Assembly: GCA_016867265.1 (NCBI GenBank)
Contig: VGJW01000003.1
Span: forward strand, 141,364 to 205,363
Source: Candidatus Tanganyikabacteria bacterium
GTDB taxonomy: Bacteria > Cyanobacteriota > Sericytochromatia > S15B-MN24 > VGJW01
Length of the DNA stretch: 64,000 nt
Reading direction: 5' to 3'
Part shown: positions 33,701-44,011 of the stretch, piece after piece
Numbering within the stretch: position 1 is the first letter of the stretch
Layout: every line of letters starts with the position of its first letter
Translations under genes and position numbers: made by a program
Notes under the pieces: model-generated
Database searches by the model: none
What the model saw: the letters and a program-made list of their open reading frames with translations, nothing else
What the model was told of the DNA's origin: nothing

Positions 33701-36387
33701 CCACCTCCAAGGTCGTCGACAAGGTCACGGTCGGTGTCAACTTCGTCATCGACGTGCGGGACGGTGATGCCGTTGCCGCCGGTGCGCAGCTCGCGCACTC
33801 GGAGCTCGAGATGCGTGGTGCCTCCCGCAAGTCGATGGAACAGGCGACGAAGGAGATCGCGGCGGACGACGACGGCATCCTCTGCTTCGAGAACTTCGCC
33901 GTCGAGGAGAAGACCGACCGTCAGGGGAATACCACACGGACTGCCGTACCGCTGCCCGGCAAGTCGGGCGAGGCGATTGTCTGGGTCGTCGAGGGTGATG
34001 TCTTCAAGCTTCCGACCGGTGCTCAGGTCAAGGTCACCAAGGGGCAGGCGGTCAAGAAAGATGACGTGATTGCGGAGACGGTGCAGGTCAGCCAGCTGGG
34101 CGGCACGCTGCGTCTGGGTGCGGATATCGAGATCGAGAAGACCAAGGCCGGCACCGTCATTCGCAAGGGTCGCGACGTCTCCGTCGTCACGGCTTCACTG
34201 GTCTGCCAAGGTGATGCCACCGGCTTGGCCGAGGGCATGAAGCTCCGGATCGATGACGAGGGCGGTCAGCGCATCTTCTCTCTGAAGTGCGGCGATGGTG
34301 CACGCGTCGAGTCCGATCAGGTCATCGCCGAGCATGTCGACGACGAGAACCTGGTGCAGTCGGCTGGCGAAATCCGGTATGACGGGGAGCCCGTGTTCCT
34401 GGACAAGGAGCGCCGGACGGTGGGCAAGCAGGTCAAGCTGCTGTTCATCCCCGAGGAGCGGATTACCGTCAACAAAGACATCACGCTACTCATTGAGGGT
34501 ATCCGCAACGGTTGTGAGGTTTCTGCCGGCACCGAGGTCGTTCGCGACGTCGAGGTCAAGACCAATGGGGTGCTCGAAGTCGTCGAGGACAACAACATCA
34601 TCAAGGAAGTCTATGTCTTCCCGGGTGATCGCTATGAGCTGCCTGCCGATGTCGACGTCCTCGTCGACGACGGCCAGCGCATCGCCGCAGGTGCGACCCT
34701 CGCCGAGGGGGTCGTCGCCCGTCAGGGTGGCGTCGTCCGGAAGATCGAGATCAAGGATGGCGAGGAAACGGTCGGTAGGGTCGTCGTCGTCCGCAAGACC
34801 GTGGACCGCGTCGTCAGGGCGGCCCAGCGGGGCATCCCGTTCGAGACGTCCGGTGAGGACATCAGTCTCCAGTATGAGACCCGGCTGCAGGTCAAGGATG
34901 GAGAGCGGGTCAAGGCCGGAACGGCCTTGGCCAAGACCGAGGTCTCGCTCCGCCTGACGGGCACGCTTGCGCGCCTTTCGGGCCGGGTCGAGATGCCCGA
35001 GCTGCCCCAAGCCGAGGAGGGCGAGTCCGTGCCGATGCGGGTCTTGTCCATCACGATCCTCGAGCCCCTGCTCATTCGCCGTGAGCCGGTTGCCCTGCGC
35101 ACCGGTCGCAGCGAGCAGGAGGTGGTGGTCTACCTGATGCTCGATGAGGGCGCCCGGGTTGCGCCTGGTCAGGTGGTGGTGCGATCCGAGTTGCTGGCGC
35201 ATACCTCGGGTATCGTGGAGGAGCCCCGGCGGTCCGATGACGCGCAGGCGTTCATCTCCCGTCTCGCGCTCATCACGACCGAGCATGAGCTGGTCCAGGA
35301 AGGCCTCTCCGCCTCCGCGGCCACGGTCAAGGATGGCGAGTATGTCATCAAGGGCCGTGACCTCGGCGGTGGTGTCGGGGCCACGGCGACCGGACGGGTC
35401 CGCTTCGAGGGCAAGAAGGTACTTGTCCGCAAGGGTCGCCCCTACCTGATCTCGCAAGGCACGCAGCTGTTGGCGAACGACGGCGACATGGTGATGATGG
35501 GCGAGCCTCTGGCGATGCTCATCTACAACCGTCAGAAGACCGGCGACATCATCCAGGGTCTGCCGCGCGTCGAGGAGCTCCTCGAGGCCCGCAAGCCCAA
35601 GGACAATGCCTTGCTCGCTCCCCATGACGGCGTCATTGAACTGGACAAGGATCCCGAGGAAGCGGCAGAAGTCCGCATCGTCGCCGATCGTCCGTTGGTC
35701 GAGGGTGAGCCCATGGAAGAGGTGCCTCAGCCCAAGTCCAAGAGCAGGGACAAGTCGGCCCAAGGCATCACGACCCTCAAGGTCCCGGCTTCGGTCCGCC
35801 TGATCGTGGCTCGAGGCGAGCGGGTCGAGCGCGGCCAGCCGCTCACGGACGGCCCTGTCAGCCCCAAGGACGTGCTGTCGGCGACGGGTTCCGTCGAAGA
35901 GACGCAGCGCTTCCTCGTCGACGAGGTCCAGATGGTGTACCGTTCGCAGGGCGTCGAGATTGCCGACAAGCATCTCGAGGTCATCGTCAGGCAGATGACG
36001 CGCAAGGTGAAGGTCGACGAGAGCCAAGCCTCCAAGCTGCTGCCCGGCGAGATGGTCGACAGCCTGGATGCGGAGCGGATCAACCACGAGCTGGTCGCGG
36101 ACGGCAAGACGCCCGCCAAGCTCAGCCCGGAGCTTCTGGGTATCACCAAGGCGTCGCTCAACACGGATTCGTTCGTGTCGGCCGCCTCGTTCCAGGAGAC
36201 GACCCGCGTCCTGACGGAAGCGGCCATTGCCGGGAAGAAGGATTTCCTGCATGGTCTCAAGGAGAACGTGGTCATCGGTCGCCTGATCCCGGCCGGTACC
36301 GGTTACTTCGATCCGGGCGAGGAACCCGAACTGGTCGGGGCCGAGGCCGCGATCATCGGCGGGATTCCTACGGAGGTTCGCTTCTAG
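30721..36387 (+). CDS. rpoC: DNA-directed RNA polymerase subunit beta', unsplit, with large cyanobacterial-type trigger-loop insertion
   Basis: ATG 30721 follows a GGAGCGCGG site and opens an 1888-residue beta' subunit, against about 1200-1400 in most bacteria. The zinc-binding cluster [20 protein letters not shown] is near residue 60, and the catalytic magnesium loop NADFDGDQ is near 449-456. The bridge-helix and trigger-loop start is at about 920-945 ([20 protein letters not shown]). The second trigger-loop half resumes only near 1605 ([20 protein letters not shown]). The roughly 660 residues between, starting near [12 protein letters not shown], are rich in barrel-sandwich-like beta repeats and correspond in place and size to the SI3 insertion of cyanobacterial and plastid RpoC2. 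In Cyanobacteria the subunit is split into RpoC1 and RpoC2; here it is one chain. The frame is clean throughout. Confidence 0.99.
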   Translation: MSSRFDYIKVGIASPERILSWSRGEVTKPETINYRTLKPEKDGLFCEKIFGPAKDWECHCGKYKRVRHKGIICERCGVEVTDSKVRRYRMGHIQLAAPVVHIWYLKGIPSYLSQLLDIPLKNLENVVYFNEYIVLDPGTGAIDGKALEYGQTINEDQYEEFESKEAVFTAKMGAEAIKELLDRLDLQAERDKLTVDAESTSETKRLKAIKRLRVVDSFLSAGARPAWMVLDVIPVIPPDLRPMVQLDGGRFATSDLNDLYRRVINRNNRLRRLKDMGAPDIIVRNEKRMLQEAVDALIDNGRRGRAVVGPSQRALKSLSDIIEGKQGRFRQNLLGKRVDYSGRSVIVVGPNLKLHQCGLPKEMALELFKPFVMNKLVERGIVQNIKSAKKKIERGETIVWDILEEVIRNHPVLLNRAPTLHRLGIQAFEPLLVEGRAIQIHPLVCTAFNADFDGDQMAVHVPLSVEAQTEARLLMLASNNVLSPATGKPIITPTQDMVLGCFYLTVENPRADRGKGLRFKNFSDVLSAFAEGRDKRDTHAVLDLHAKVVVRFEGAREEDAVDADEIAAGVYDEPEARAWLAKGLRDGRVMVTTAGRIILNEVLPEEFPFLNKVIDKKGLERIIQRAFSQIGSSRAAHLANELKGLGFKYATRAGVSIAIDDLMIPKAKKELLKVAEADIETAQRDFFAGEITEVERYTKVIDTWARVTEQLKGKVKEEYDRLNSVYMMAFSGARGNITQVSQLVCMRGLMADPSGRIIDLPIKSNFREGLNQTEYIISSYGARKGLVDTALRTADSGYLTRRLADVAQDVIVRDEDCGTRRGLELRAIVEGDRVIVPLADRVVGRVVAADVLDAEGRVIFERGHLLGFEDADRIASEGITSIQVRSPLTCESPRGVCRHCYGWSLTNHQLVDIGEAVGIIAAQSIGEPGTQLTMRTFHTGGVFTAEATTLVERASKAGKVRIPEPFETREFRTRHGKRVMVTEREGVIEIVSGSTSKVVDKVTVGVNFVIDVRDGDAVAAGAQLAHSELEMRGASRKSMEQATKEIAADDDGILCFENFAVEEKTDRQGNTTRTAVPLPGKSGEAIVWVVEGDVFKLPTGAQVKVTKGQAVKKDDVIAETVQVSQLGGTLRLGADIEIEKTKAGTVIRKGRDVSVVTASLVCQGDATGLAEGMKLRIDDEGGQRIFSLKCGDGARVESDQVIAEHVDDENLVQSAGEIRYDGEPVFLDKERRTVGKQVKLLFIPEERITVNKDITLLIEGIRNGCEVSAGTEVVRDVEVKTNGVLEVVEDNNIIKEVYVFPGDRYELPADVDVLVDDGQRIAAGATLAEGVVARQGGVVRKIEIKDGEETVGRVVVVRKTVDRVVRAAQRGIPFETSGEDISLQYETRLQVKDGERVKAGTALAKTEVSLRLTGTLARLSGRVEMPELPQAEEGESVPMRVLSITILEPLLIRREPVALRTGRSEQEVVVYLMLDEGARVAPGQVVVRSELLAHTSGIVEEPRRSDDAQAFISRLALITTEHELVQEGLSASAATVKDGEYVIKGRDLGGGVGATATGRVRFEGKKVLVRKGRPYLISQGTQLLANDGDMVMMGEPLAMLIYNRQKTGDIIQGLPRVEELLEARKPKDNALLAPHDGVIELDKDPEEAAEVRIVADRPLVEGEPMEEVPQPKSKSRDKSAQGITTLKVPASVRLIVARGERVERGQPLTDGPVSPKDVLSATGSVEETQRFLVDEVQMVYRSQGVEIADKHLEVIVRQMTRKVKVDESQASKLLPGEMVDSLDAERINHELVADGKTPAKLSPELLGITKASLNTDSFVSAASFQETTRVLTEAAIAGKKDFLHGLKENVVIGRLIPAGTGYFDPGEEPELVGAEAAIIGGIPTEVRF

Positions 36388-36399
36388 CGGCCTTTGGTT

Positions 36400-36445
36400 C
36401 CAGGGCCGTCCGCTCCTCGCTGCGCGAGGGCGGGCGGCCCTTTCC
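36400..36445 (+). terminator. Rho-independent terminator of rpoC
   Basis: AGGGCCG (36402-36408) pairs with CGGCCCT (36435-36441), with further inner pairing of CCTCGC and GCGAGG, followed by TTTCCTT. It closes the rpoC unit just before the rpsL promoter. Confidence 0.8.
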
Positions 36446-36475
36446 TTGACGCTTCTCCGGCCGTTGGCCTATACT
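36446..36475 (+). promoter_or_regulatory. Sigma-70-type promoter of the rpsL-rpsG-fusA unit
   Basis: TTGACG (36446-36451), an 18-nt spacer and TATACT (36470-36475) lie directly after the rpoC terminator. Transcription would begin near 36482, about 50 nt before the rpsL GTG. The spacing and -35 match the rpoB promoter. Confidence 0.8.
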
Positions 36476-36531
36476 GGTTAGCCATTGCTTTATTAGCCTT
36501 TTCGCATGTTGCTACCTTCCAGGAGGAGTTT

Positions 36532-36930
36532 GTGCCCACCATCAGTCAGCTTGTCCGCCGTGAGCGGGAGCGGGTTGTCTACAAGACGAAGTCGCCCGCC
36601 CTGCTCAAGTGTCCCCAGCGTCGCGGTGTCTGTACGCGTGTCTACACGACCACGCCCAAGAAGCCGAACTCGGCGCTGCGCAAGGTCGCCCGTGTGAAGC
36701 TGACCAATCAGATCGAAGTCACGAGCTATATCCCTGGCGAGGGTCACAATCTTCAGGAGCACTCCGTGGTCCTGATTCGCGGGGGGCGTGTCAAGGATCT
36801 GCCCGGCGTTCGTTATCACATCGTCCGGGGCACGCTCGACACGGCGGGCGTCAAGGACCGCATGCAAGGTCGCAGCAAGTACGGCGCCAAGCGTCCCAAG
36901 GCCGGCGCTGCCGCTGCCAAGAAGAAGTAG
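36532..36930 (+). CDS. rpsL: 30S ribosomal protein S12
   Basis: GTG 36532 follows AGGAGGAG (36521-36528), a near-perfect ribosome site; an upstream in-frame start would add a non-homologous leader. The 132-residue protein carries the decoding-centre sequences [18 protein letters not shown] and [20 protein letters not shown], with the wild-type lysines at the streptomycin-related positions. The C-terminus is extended with an Ala/Lys-rich tail (AGAAAAKKK). First gene of the str-type unit, 35 nt before rpsG. Confidence 0.98.
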   Translation: MPTISQLVRRERERVVYKTKSPALLKCPQRRGVCTRVYTTTPKKPNSALRKVARVKLTNQIEVTSYIPGEGHNLQEHSVVLIRGGRVKDLPGVRYHIVRGTLDTAGVKDRMQGRSKYGAKRPKAGAAAAKKK

Positions 36931-36965
36931 TTCTCCGAATCGTTTTTTGAAAAGAGGTTTTTGCG

Positions 36966-37436
36966 ATGCCGCGTCGTGGTCATCTCGTGAAGCGTGCGCC
37001 CGAGCCGGATCCCCGGTTGGGTAGCACGCAGGTTACGCGTTTCATCAACTGTCTGATGTACAGCGGCAAGAAGTCGCTGGCCGAGCGCATCTTCTACGGT
37101 GCGGTCGACAAAGTGGCCGAGAAGGTGGGCAAGGAGCCCCTCGAGGTTTTCCAGCGTGCCATGCGCAACGCCACGCCGATGGTCGAGGTCAAGCCTCGCC
37201 GTGTCGGTGGTGCGACCTACCAGGTGCCGGTCGAGGTCAAGCCTGAGCGGGGTGCCGCGCTTGCCACCCGCTGGATCATTGCCAATGCGCGCAAGCGGGC
37301 GGGCAAGCCGATGATCGAGAAGTTGTCCATCGAGTTCCTTGAGAGCTTCAACAACACCGGTCCGAGCGTCAAGAAGAAGGAAGACACCCACAAGATGGCT
37401 GAGGCGAACAAGGCCTTCGCCCATTACCGCTGGTAA
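36966..37436 (+). CDS. rpsG: 30S ribosomal protein S7
   Basis: ATG 36966 gives the standard 156-residue S7, beginning [20 protein letters not shown]. The family sequence [20 protein letters not shown] is present, as is the basic rRNA-binding core [17 protein letters not shown]7 starts assembly of the 30S head and binds near the E site. fusA follows after 18 nt with its own ribosome site (AGGAG). Confidence 0.98.
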   Translation: MPRRGHLVKRAPEPDPRLGSTQVTRFINCLMYSGKKSLAERIFYGAVDKVAEKVGKEPLEVFQRAMRNATPMVEVKPRRVGGATYQVPVEVKPERGAALATRWIIANARKRAGKPMIEKLSIEFLESFNNTGPSVKKKEDTHKMAEANKAFAHYRW

Positions 37437-37454
37437 GCTCAGGAGTTTTGCCCC

Positions 37455-39539
37455 ATGCCCCGTACCGTACCCTTGGAGCGCACCCGGAACATCGGGATTG
37501 CGGCCCACATCGACGCCGGCAAGACCACGACGACCGAGCGCATCCTCTATTACACGGGGCGTGTGCACAAGATAGGCGAAGTGCACGAAGGCGCCGCTAC
37601 CATGGACTACATGGTCCAGGAGCAAGAACGGGGCATCACGATCACCTCGGCTGCGACCCAGTGTGTCTGGCGTGATCACCGTATCAACATCATTGACACG
37701 CCTGGTCACGTTGATTTCACGGTCGAAGTCGAGCGGTCGCTGCGCGTCCTTGATGGCGTCGTGGCCGTCTTCTGTGCCGTGGGCGGCGTCCAGCCCCAGT
37801 CCGAAACGGTCTGGCGTCAGGCGAATCGCTACGAGGTTCCCCGCATGGTGTTCGTCAACAAGATGGACCGCGTGGGTGCGGACTTCTATCGTGTCCTCGA
37901 CCAGATTCGTGAGCGCCTGGGTGCCCGCGCCGTTCCGCTGCAGCTCCCGATCGGTGCCGAGGACCAGTTCAAGGGTGTCATCGACCTGATCGACATGGTT
38001 GCCATCCGTTATTACGACGACGAAGGCAAGGACATCCGGACCGAGGAGATTCCGGCCGATCTGCTCGACAGGGCGAAGACCTTCCGCGAGCAGTTGATCG
38101 AGGCGGCAGCGGAGTGTGACGACGAGTTGCTCAACAAGTATCTGGAGGGCGAGGAACTCTCGAAGGACGAGATTATCCGCGGTGTCCGCAAGGGTACGTG
38201 CGCCACGACCCTCGTGCCGATGGTGTGTGGTTCGGCTTTCAAGAACAAGGGCGTTCAGCCCATGCTCGATGCCGTCGTCGCCTTCCTGCCCAGCCCGTTG
38301 GATGTTCCGGACATCAAGGGCACCACGCCCGACGGTGATCCGGACACCCGCAAGAGCAGCGACGATGCGCCGTTCTCGGCGTTGGCCTTCAAGATTCTCT
38401 CCGACCCCTTCATCGGTCGCTTGACGTTCTTCAGGGTCTACAGTGGCCGCATCGAGAAGGGCAGCTATGTCCTCAACGCCACTAAGAACAAGCGCGAGCG
38501 CGTCAGCCGTATCGTCCAGATGCATGCCAACAAGCGTGAGGATGTGGAAGAGGTGTTGGCGGGCGACCTGGCCGCGGCCGTCGGTCTCAAGGACACCACC
38601 ACCGGAGATACCCTGTGTGCAGAGAACAGCCCGATCATCCTCGAGTCGATGAACTTCCCCGAGCCGGTCATTCACGTGGCCATCGAGCCGAAGACCAAGG
38701 GCGACCAAGAGAAGCTGGGCGAGTCCCTGCGCCGACTGGCGGAAGAGGATCCTACCTTCAAGGTGTCGACCGATCATGAGACGGGCCAGACCATCATTGC
38801 CGGCATGGGCGAACTGCACCTCGAGATCATCGTCGACCGTCTCCTTCGTGAGTTCAAGGTCGAGGCGAACGTCGGGCGTCCGCAGGTGGCATACCGCGAG
38901 ACCATCCGCAAGTCCGTCAACCAGGACACGAAGTTCGTTCGCCAGACGGGTGGCCGTGGTCAGTATGGGCACGTTGTCATCACGGCCGAGCCGAACGAGC
39001 CCGGCAAGGGCTTCGAGTTCCTCAACAAGATCGTCGGCGGTGTCATTCCCAAGGAATACATCCCGGCCGTCGGTCAGGGTATCGAAGAGGCCCTCGGATC
39101 CGGAACCCTGGCGGGTTACCCCGTCGTTGACGTCAAGGTCAGCCTGACCTTCGGCTCCTACCACGATGTCGACTCGTCGGAGATGGCCTTCAAGATTGCC
39201 GGTTCCATGGCGATCAAGGAGGCGATGCCCAAGGCGAGTCCTGCCTTGCTCGAGCCCTTGATGAAGGTCGAGGTCGAGGTTCCCGAGGCCAACATGGGCG
39301 ATGTCATCGGAGATCTCCAGGGTCGTCGTCGTGGCATCGTGCAGGGTCTCGAAGCCCGGAGCGGCCTGCAGGTCATTCGTATGCTGGTTCCTCTGGCCGA
39401 GATGTTCGGTTACGCGACGGACCTTCGTTCGATGACCCAGGGTCGTGGTACGTTCTCGATGGAGTTCGCCCACTACGCCGAGGCTCCCAAGCAGATCGCC
39501 GATGCGATCATCGCCAAGAGCCAGGGTGCCAAGGTTTAG
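37455..39539 (+). CDS. fusA: Elongation factor G
   Basis: The 694-residue translational GTPase has its P-loop in [16 protein letters not shown] near residue 18, switch [10 protein letters not shown], and specificity motif [10 protein letters not shown]. The domain II-V signatures include [20 protein letters not shown] and the C-terminal [15 protein letters not shown]. It drives tRNA-mRNA translocation and, with RRF, ribosome recycling. Length and motifs are canonical. A terminator follows, and no tuf gene lies after it. Confidence 0.98.
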   Translation: MPRTVPLERTRNIGIAAHIDAGKTTTTERILYYTGRVHKIGEVHEGAATMDYMVQEQERGITITSAATQCVWRDHRINIIDTPGHVDFTVEVERSLRVLDGVVAVFCAVGGVQPQSETVWRQANRYEVPRMVFVNKMDRVGADFYRVLDQIRERLGARAVPLQLPIGAEDQFKGVIDLIDMVAIRYYDDEGKDIRTEEIPADLLDRAKTFREQLIEAAAECDDELLNKYLEGEELSKDEIIRGVRKGTCATTLVPMVCGSAFKNKGVQPMLDAVVAFLPSPLDVPDIKGTTPDGDPDTRKSSDDAPFSALAFKILSDPFIGRLTFFRVYSGRIEKGSYVLNATKNKRERVSRIVQMHANKREDVEEVLAGDLAAAVGLKDTTTGDTLCAENSPIILESMNFPEPVIHVAIEPKTKGDQEKLGESLRRLAEEDPTFKVSTDHETGQTIIAGMGELHLEIIVDRLLREFKVEANVGRPQVAYRETIRKSVNQDTKFVRQTGGRGQYGHVVITAEPNEPGKGFEFLNKIVGGVIPKEYIPAVGQGIEEALGSGTLAGYPVVDVKVSLTFGSYHDVDSSEMAFKIAGSMAIKEAMPKASPALLEPLMKVEVEVPEANMGDVIGDLQGRRRGIVQGLEARSGLQVIRMLVPLAEMFGYATDLRSMTQGRGTFSMEFAHYAEAPKQIADAIIAKSQGAKV

Positions 39540-39549
39540 TCCGCAAGGT

Positions 39550-39588
39550 TACGGCTCCCCATGCCGACAACGCATGGGGGGCCGTTTC
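39550..39588 (+). terminator. Terminator after fusA
   Basis: GGCTCCCCATGC (39553-39564) pairs with GCATGGGGGGCC (39572-39583), 12 bp with one G-T pair and a 7-nt loop, followed by GTTTCG. It separates fusA from rpsJ. Confidence 0.75.
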
Positions 39589-39611
39589 GTTGGAGACGTG
39601 CGCTCTCCAGC

Positions 39612-39630
39612 GTTTGTGTGCTACACTGGT
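39612..39630 (+). promoter_or_regulatory. Possible extended -10 promoter for rpsJ
   Basis: TGTGTGCTACACT contains an extended -10 (TGC-TACACT) about 75 nt before the rpsJ ATG, with no convincing -35. A promoter is expected here because a terminator precedes it. Low confidence on the exact site. Confidence 0.35.
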
Positions 39631-39704
39631 GATCCTGATTCCGCTCGGAGGCTGTTCTCCGGGTCTGTCCGAAGTTTCCCCGGTCCCTGATCAAGAGTTC
39701 TCAG

Positions 39705-40010
39705 ATGTCCGACAAGATTCGCATTCGCCTCAAGGCCTACGATCATCAGTTGATCGACCAGTCTACTGCCAAGATCGTGGACGTGGCCCGTCGTACTGGC
39801 GCCAAGGTGGTGGGTCCTATTCCCCTGCCGACCCAGCGCAGTGTCTACTGCGTCAACCGTAGTCCCCACGTCGACAAGAAGTCTCGCGAGCACTTCGAGG
39901 TTCGGGTGCACAAGCGCTTGATCGACGTCGCTGATTTTCATGCCAAGACCATCGAGCAGCTCCAGCGGCTCGACTTGCCTGCTGGCGTGGACATCGAAGT
40001 CAAGCTTTAA
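39705..40010 (+). CDS. rpsJ: 30S ribosomal protein S10
   Basis: The standard 101-residue S10 reads [20 protein letters not shown], then [20 protein letters not shown] and [14 protein letters not shown]10 is part of the 30S head and also serves in antitermination as NusE. It is normally next to tuf or rplC; here it follows a terminator and is separated from rplC by 220 nt of structured leader. Confidence 0.98.
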   Translation: MSDKIRIRLKAYDHQLIDQSTAKIVDVARRTGAKVVGPIPLPTQRSVYCVNRSPHVDKKSREHFEVRVHKRLIDVADFHAKTIEQLQRLDLPAGVDIEVKL

Positions 40011-40023
40011 GATGTGGTGTGTG

Positions 40024-40150
40024 GTTCCTCTCCGGAGGGGCTGCCCGGTTGGTCTGCGGACGTCCGGGGTTCGGTGTCCGCAGCAGTATGACTTTCCTTA
40101 TTCCGTTTTTGGATAGGGTTCCCGTGAGGGGGTCGAGGCCAAGCCTCGTG
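40024..40150 (+). promoter_or_regulatory. Structured RNA leader upstream of rplC
   Basis: The rpsJ-rplC gap holds three good stems. The first is CCTC-TCCG-GAGG (40027-40038), with a UNCG-type tetraloop. The second is an 8-bp stem, CTGCGGAC/GTCCGCAG (40054-40061 with 40076-40083). The third is CGAGGC-CAA-GCCTCG (40134-40148). In E. coli an L4-controlled leader regulates the S10 operon but lies before rpsJ. This leader could play that part here; that is inference. Confidence 0.45.
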
Positions 40151-40230
40151 GTCCTCTGGGTTCGTGGACGCAACCCTCGTCCGATGAATCCATCGACCGC
40201 TGTACCCCCGAACAAGAAGGAGTTGCGCCT

Positions 40231-40866
40231 ATGGCCCTCGGATTGCTGGGGCAGAAGCTGGGGATGACCCAGATCTTCGATGAGAAGGATCGTTGCGTGC
40301 CCGTCACGGTTGTGGCGGTGGGTCCGTGTTTTGTCACGCAGGTGAAGACGGTTGATCGCGATGGCTACAGCGCCATCCAGGTCGGTTTCGGTGAGGTCAA
40401 GGAGCGTCGGCTCTCCAAGGGCGAAGTGGGTCACCTGAAGGCCGCGGGCCACGGTGGCCTGCGTCATCTTCGCGAGTTCCGCGTGGACAACGCCGGTGAC
40501 TACAAGGTGGGCGACGAGATCAAGGCTGACCTGTTCGCGGCTGACCAGATGGTCGATGTCGTGGGCAAGAGCATCGGCAAGGGTTTCCAGGGCATGCAGA
40601 AGCGGCACAACGCTGGTCGCGGTCCGATGGCTCATGGTTCCAAGTTCCACCGCCACCCGGGCTCCATCGGTGCCGGTACGACGCCTTCCCGCGTCTACAA
40701 GGGTGCGTCGATGCCGGGCCGGATGGGCAACGAGCGGGTTACGGTCCGCAAGTTGACTGTGGTCCGGGTTGATGCGGAGAAGGGTCTCTTGCTGATCAAG
40801 GGTGCCCTGCCGGGTGCCGAGGGTGGCCTGCTCATGGTTCGCCCGGCCGTCAAGGTGGGGAGGTAG
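40231..40866 (+). CDS. rplC: 50S ribosomal protein L3
   Basis: ATG 40231 follows AAGGAG. The 211-residue protein begins [20 protein letters not shown] and has the family loop sequences [20 protein letters not shown] and [20 protein letters not shown] that reach the peptidyl-transferase region. It initiates 50S assembly. First gene of a nearly gap-free run to rplO. Confidence 0.98.
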   Translation: MALGLLGQKLGMTQIFDEKDRCVPVTVVAVGPCFVTQVKTVDRDGYSAIQVGFGEVKERRLSKGEVGHLKAAGHGGLRHLREFRVDNAGDYKVGDEIKADLFAADQMVDVVGKSIGKGFQGMQKRHNAGRGPMAHGSKFHRHPGSIGAGTTPSRVYKGASMPGRMGNERVTVRKLTVVRVDAEKGLLLIKGALPGAEGGLLMVRPAVKVGR

Positions 40867-40871
40867 TCGCC

Positions 40872-41489
40872 ATGAAGGTCAACCTGTTCAACGCCGCTGG
40901 CGACAAGGTCAAGGAAATTGATCTTCCGGAAGCCATTTTCGGCATCACGCCCAACACGCATGAGATGCATCGTGCCTTCGTCCGGCAGATGGCCAACTGG
41001 CGTGCCGGTACGCACAGCACCCTGACCCGTTCCGAGGTTCGCGGCGGTGGTCGCAAGCCTTGGAAGCAGAAGGGTACGGGGCGTGCGCGCGCCGGTTCTA
41101 CCCGCAGTCCGCTGTGGCGTGGCGGCGGTGTCATCTTCGGGCCCAAGCCGCGTTCCTATGTGAAGGGTCTGCCGCGCAAGATTCGTCGTCTTGCGCTCCG
41201 CAGCGCCTTGGCTACCCGCAAGGATGCCGTCCGCGTCATGGAGTCGTGGGTCCTCGAGGCCCCCAAGACCCGCGTCGTCGCCGGTCTCCTGAACAAAATC
41301 GGTGCAACGGGCAAGGTCCTGCTGATTGTCGAGGGGCGTAACGACCTTCTCGAGCGTTCGGCCCGCAACCTTCCCGATGTGCGTCTGATTCTTTCGGACA
41401 ACCTCAATGTCAAGGACATCCTCGAGGCGGACGTGATTGTTCCGACCGAGGGCGCCCTGAAGAAGATCACGGAGGTCTTCGCCGCATGA
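40872..41489 (+). CDS. rplD: 50S ribosomal protein L4
   Basis: The 205-residue L4 has the extended exit-tunnel loop [20 protein letters not shown] and [20 protein letters not shown], then [13 protein letters not shown]4 can also repress its own operon in some bacteria. It starts 5 nt after rplC and overlaps rplW by 4 nt (ATGA). Confidence 0.98.
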   Translation: MKVNLFNAAGDKVKEIDLPEAIFGITPNTHEMHRAFVRQMANWRAGTHSTLTRSEVRGGGRKPWKQKGTGRARAGSTRSPLWRGGGVIFGPKPRSYVKGLPRKIRRLALRSALATRKDAVRVMESWVLEAPKTRVVAGLLNKIGATGKVLLIVEGRNDLLERSARNLPDVRLILSDNLNVKDILEADVIVPTEGALKKITEVFAA

Positions 41490-41785
41490 ACGATCTCTAC
41501 CAGGTGATTCGCCGCCCCTTGGTGACCGAAAAGGGTGCCCAGGTCGGCGAGCAGAACAAGTACTGCTTCGAGGTGGCCAAGTCCGCCAACAAGATCGAGA
41601 TCCGAAAGGCCGTCGAGACCTTGTTCGGCGTCAAGGTCCTCTCCATCAACACCATGCACGTTCGTGGCCGTACGCGTCGGGTAAACCCGAAGTCGGCGCG
41701 CCTCGGCACGTCTCCGTCGACGAAGAAGGCGTTCGTGACCCTCGCCGAGGGCCACGCCATCGACTTCTACGGCGAGCAGGCGTAG
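41486..41785 (+). CDS. rplW: 50S ribosomal protein L23
   Basis: The 99-residue L23 ([40 protein letters not shown]) lies at the tunnel exit and is the docking site for trigger factor and SRP. Length is normal. Its ATG overlaps the rplD stop, so the two are translationally coupled. Confidence 0.97.
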   Translation: MNDLYQVIRRPLVTEKGAQVGEQNKYCFEVAKSANKIEIRKAVETLFGVKVLSINTMHVRGRTRRVNPKSARLGTSPSTKKAFVTLAEGHAIDFYGEQA

Positions 41786-41799
41786 GAGGTCCAGTCATC

Positions 41800-42627
41800 A
41801 TGGCAGTCAAGAAGATGAATCCCCGGACGCCGGGGACCCGCGGCATGAGCGTCGCCTCGTTCGAGGACATCACGCGCTCCGCGCCCGAAAAGTCCCTGGT
41901 CGTTCATCTGTCTCCCAAGGCGGGTCGTAACGCTCACGGTCACATCACGTCGCGGTTCCGTGGCGGTGGCCACAAGCGGAACTATCGCCTGATCGATTTC
42001 AAGCGGAACAAGGATGGCGTGCCCGGCAAGGTCGCTTCGATCGAGTACGATCCGAATCGTAACGCCCGCATCGCGCTCATCAACTATGTCGATGGCGAGA
42101 AGCGCTACATCCTTGCCCCGCTCAACCTGGTGGTCGGCCAGACCGTCGTGTCGGGTCCCGAGGCTGAGCCTCGTCTGGGTAACGCCTTGCCGCTCAAGGC
42201 GATTCCCTTGGGTACGATGGTCCACAACATCGAACTCAAGCGCGGGCGTGGGGGCCAGCTGGTTCGTGCGGCTGGTGCCGCCGCCCAGATCATGGCCAAG
42301 GAGGGTAGCTACGTGACCCTCAAGATGCCCAGCGGCGAGATGCGGTTGGTGCATTGCGAGTGCCGGGCGACCGTCGGTCAGGTTGGTAACCTCGAGGCCA
42401 AGAACATCGCGGTAGGGAAGGCTGGGCGCAGCCGTTGGCTGGGCCGTCGTCCGCACAACCGCGGCGTCGTCATGAATGCGGTCGATCATCCGCATGGTGG
42501 CGGTGAGGGCAAGAGCCCGGTCGGCGGCAAGCCTCAGACGCCTTGGGGCAAGCCGGCGATGGGCTACAAGACCCGCCGCGGTCGTCGCCCGAGCGACAAG
42601 TTCATCGTCAAGCGGAGGGGGAAGTAA
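41800..42627 (+). CDS. rplB: 50S ribosomal protein L2
   Basis: ATG 41800 follows GGAGG. The 275-residue L2 has the conserved [20 protein letters not shown] near residue 45 and, close to the C-terminus, the catalytic-site loop [20 protein letters not shown] with its invariant histidine. It is essential for subunit joining and peptide-bond formation. Confidence 0.98.
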   Translation: MAVKKMNPRTPGTRGMSVASFEDITRSAPEKSLVVHLSPKAGRNAHGHITSRFRGGGHKRNYRLIDFKRNKDGVPGKVASIEYDPNRNARIALINYVDGEKRYILAPLNLVVGQTVVSGPEAEPRLGNALPLKAIPLGTMVHNIELKRGRGGQLVRAAGAAAQIMAKEGSYVTLKMPSGEMRLVHCECRATVGQVGNLEAKNIAVGKAGRSRWLGRRPHNRGVVMNAVDHPHGGGEGKSPVGGKPQTPWGKPAMGYKTRRGRRPSDKFIVKRRGK

Positions 42628-42630
42628 GTC

Positions 42631-42903
42631 ATGTCGCGTAGCCTGAAGAAGGGTCCCTTCATCCAGGAGCGTCTGCTGGCCCGTGTCGAGGCCTTGGGCG
42701 CTGGCCGGGATCGCAAGGTGATCAAGACCTGGTCACGTGCCAGCACCATCGTGCCCCAGATGATCGGACACACCATTGCCGTCCATAACGGTCGCAAGCA
42801 TGTGCCCATCTACATCACCGAGAACATGATCGGACACAAGTTGGGTGAGTTTGCTCCCACCCGCCTGTTCCGGGGTCATGCCGGTTCCGAGAAGTCGAGG
42901 TAA
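42631..42903 (+). CDS. rpsS: 30S ribosomal protein S19
   Basis: The 90-residue protein [20 protein letters not shown] with [20 protein letters not shown] and [13 protein letters not shown] is canonical S19, which forms a complex with S13 in the 30S head. It sits 3 nt from both neighbours. Confidence 0.98.
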   Translation: MSRSLKKGPFIQERLLARVEALGAGRDRKVIKTWSRASTIVPQMIGHTIAVHNGRKHVPIYITENMIGHKLGEFAPTRLFRGHAGSEKSR

Positions 42904-42906
42904 CCC

Positions 42907-43335
42907 GTGTCTGAGCAGCAAGAGAGTGTCGAGGACGCGGCGACCGTCGCCACGCCCAAGGCCGTTGGCCGCAAGCTGGCTGGCCGGGGGCTTCCCGGTG
43001 CCGAGGTCAAGGCCGTTGCCAAGTATGTTCGTATGAGCCCTCGCAAGGCGCGTCGCGTGATCGATCTGATTCGCGGCAAGTCGGTCGAGGAGGCCCGCAC
43101 GATCCTGCAGTTCCTGCCCCAGTTGGCAGCCCGTACGGTCGTGAAGGTGCTCGACAGCGCCGTGGCCAATGCCGAGCATAATCGTGGCCTGCACCGACGG
43201 GACCTGGTCGTTACGGCCGCGTTTGCCGATGGTGGGCCCACGATGAAGCGTTTCCAGCCGCACGCCCAGGGTCGGGCGTTCCAGATTCTCAAGCGGACCA
43301 GCCACATCACCGTGGTGGTCGGGAAGGTGAGGTAG
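42907..43335 (+). CDS. rplV: 50S ribosomal protein L22 with N-terminal extension
   Basis: GTG 42907 gives 142 residues, about 30 more than typical L22 (110-115). The extra is an N-terminal acidic/Ala segment ([20 protein letters not shown]) before the usual core [20 protein letters not shown]. The C-terminal tunnel-lining hairpin is present ([20 protein letters not shown]). GTG is the first codon after the rpsS stop plus 3 nt; no better internal start with a ribosome site was seen, so the extension may be real. Confidence 0.95.
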   Translation: MSEQQESVEDAATVATPKAVGRKLAGRGLPGAEVKAVAKYVRMSPRKARRVIDLIRGKSVEEARTILQFLPQLAARTVVKVLDSAVANAEHNRGLHRRDLVVTAAFADGGPTMKRFQPHAQGRAFQILKRTSHITVVVGKVR

Positions 43336-43339
43336 CCAG

Positions 43340-44011
43340 ATGGGACAGAAGATCCATCCGTATGGGCTCCGTCTGGGCATCATCAAGCCTTGGCGGTCCC
43401 GCTGGTTCGCCGGTCACAAGGACTACCGGCTGAATCTGGTCGAGGATCGCAAGATCCGCGAGCACATCAAGTCCAAGCTTTACTCCGCCGGCATCGCGGA
43501 TATCCAGATCGAGCGCAAGTCCTCGGCCGTGACCGTCTTCGTGACGGCTGCCAAGCCGGGTGTCGTGGTCGGTCGGGGTGGGGCCGGCATCGAGGCGCTT
43601 CGCAAGGAGTTGGCCGCGATGACGGGCAAGAAGGTTCATGTCGACACGGTCGAGGTGAAGAACCCGGATATCGAGGCCCAGCTGGTGGCCGAGAGCATCG
43701 CCGCCCAGCTCGAGAAGCGCGTCGCGTTCCGCCGCGCCATCAAGTTGTCCATTCAGCGGACGATGAAGGCCGGGGCCCAGGGCGTGAAGGTCATGGTCGC
43801 GGGTCGTCTGGGCGGGGCGGAAATCGCCCGTACCGAGTGGCAGCGCGATGGCCGGATTCCCTTGCATACCTTGCGTGCCGACATCGATTACGGTGTCACC
43901 GAGGCGCGGACCATGGCCGGTGTCATCGGCATCAAGGTCTGGGTCTACAAGGGTGAAGTGCTGCCTCAGCAGCGCGAGGAGAAGGGGGGAACCAGCCGTG
44001 CTCATGCCTAA
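43340..44011 (+). CDS. rpsC: 30S ribosomal protein S3
   Basis: The 223-residue S3 starts [20 protein letters not shown] and contains a type II KH domain with the GRGG loop ([18 protein letters not shown]), then [20 protein letters not shown]. It forms part of the mRNA entry channel with helicase activity. Its 3' end overlaps rplP by 14 nt. Confidence 0.98.
   Translation: MGQKIHPYGLRLGIIKPWRSRWFAGHKDYRLNLVEDRKIREHIKSKLYSAGIADIQIERKSSAVTVFVTAAKPGVVVGRGGAGIEALRKELAAMTGKKVHVDTVEVKNPDIEAQLVAESIAAQLEKRVAFRRAIKLSIQRTMKAGAQGVKVMVAGRLGGAEIARTEWQRDGRIPLHTLRADIDYGVTEARTMAGVIGIKVWVYKGEVLPQQREEKGGTSRAHA

Noticed and set aside
30565..36252. Long minus-strand open frames opposite rpoC
   Set aside because: They shadow the rpoC coding strand, have no recognisable domains and lack start signals.
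37448..37675. Short alternative frames in the fusA start region
   Set aside because: They are shadows of the EF-G P-loop region.
36816..39473. An 885-codon minus-strand frame opposite rpsG and fusA
   Set aside because: Composition follows the complement of conserved ribosomal and EF-G codons; no independent evidence.
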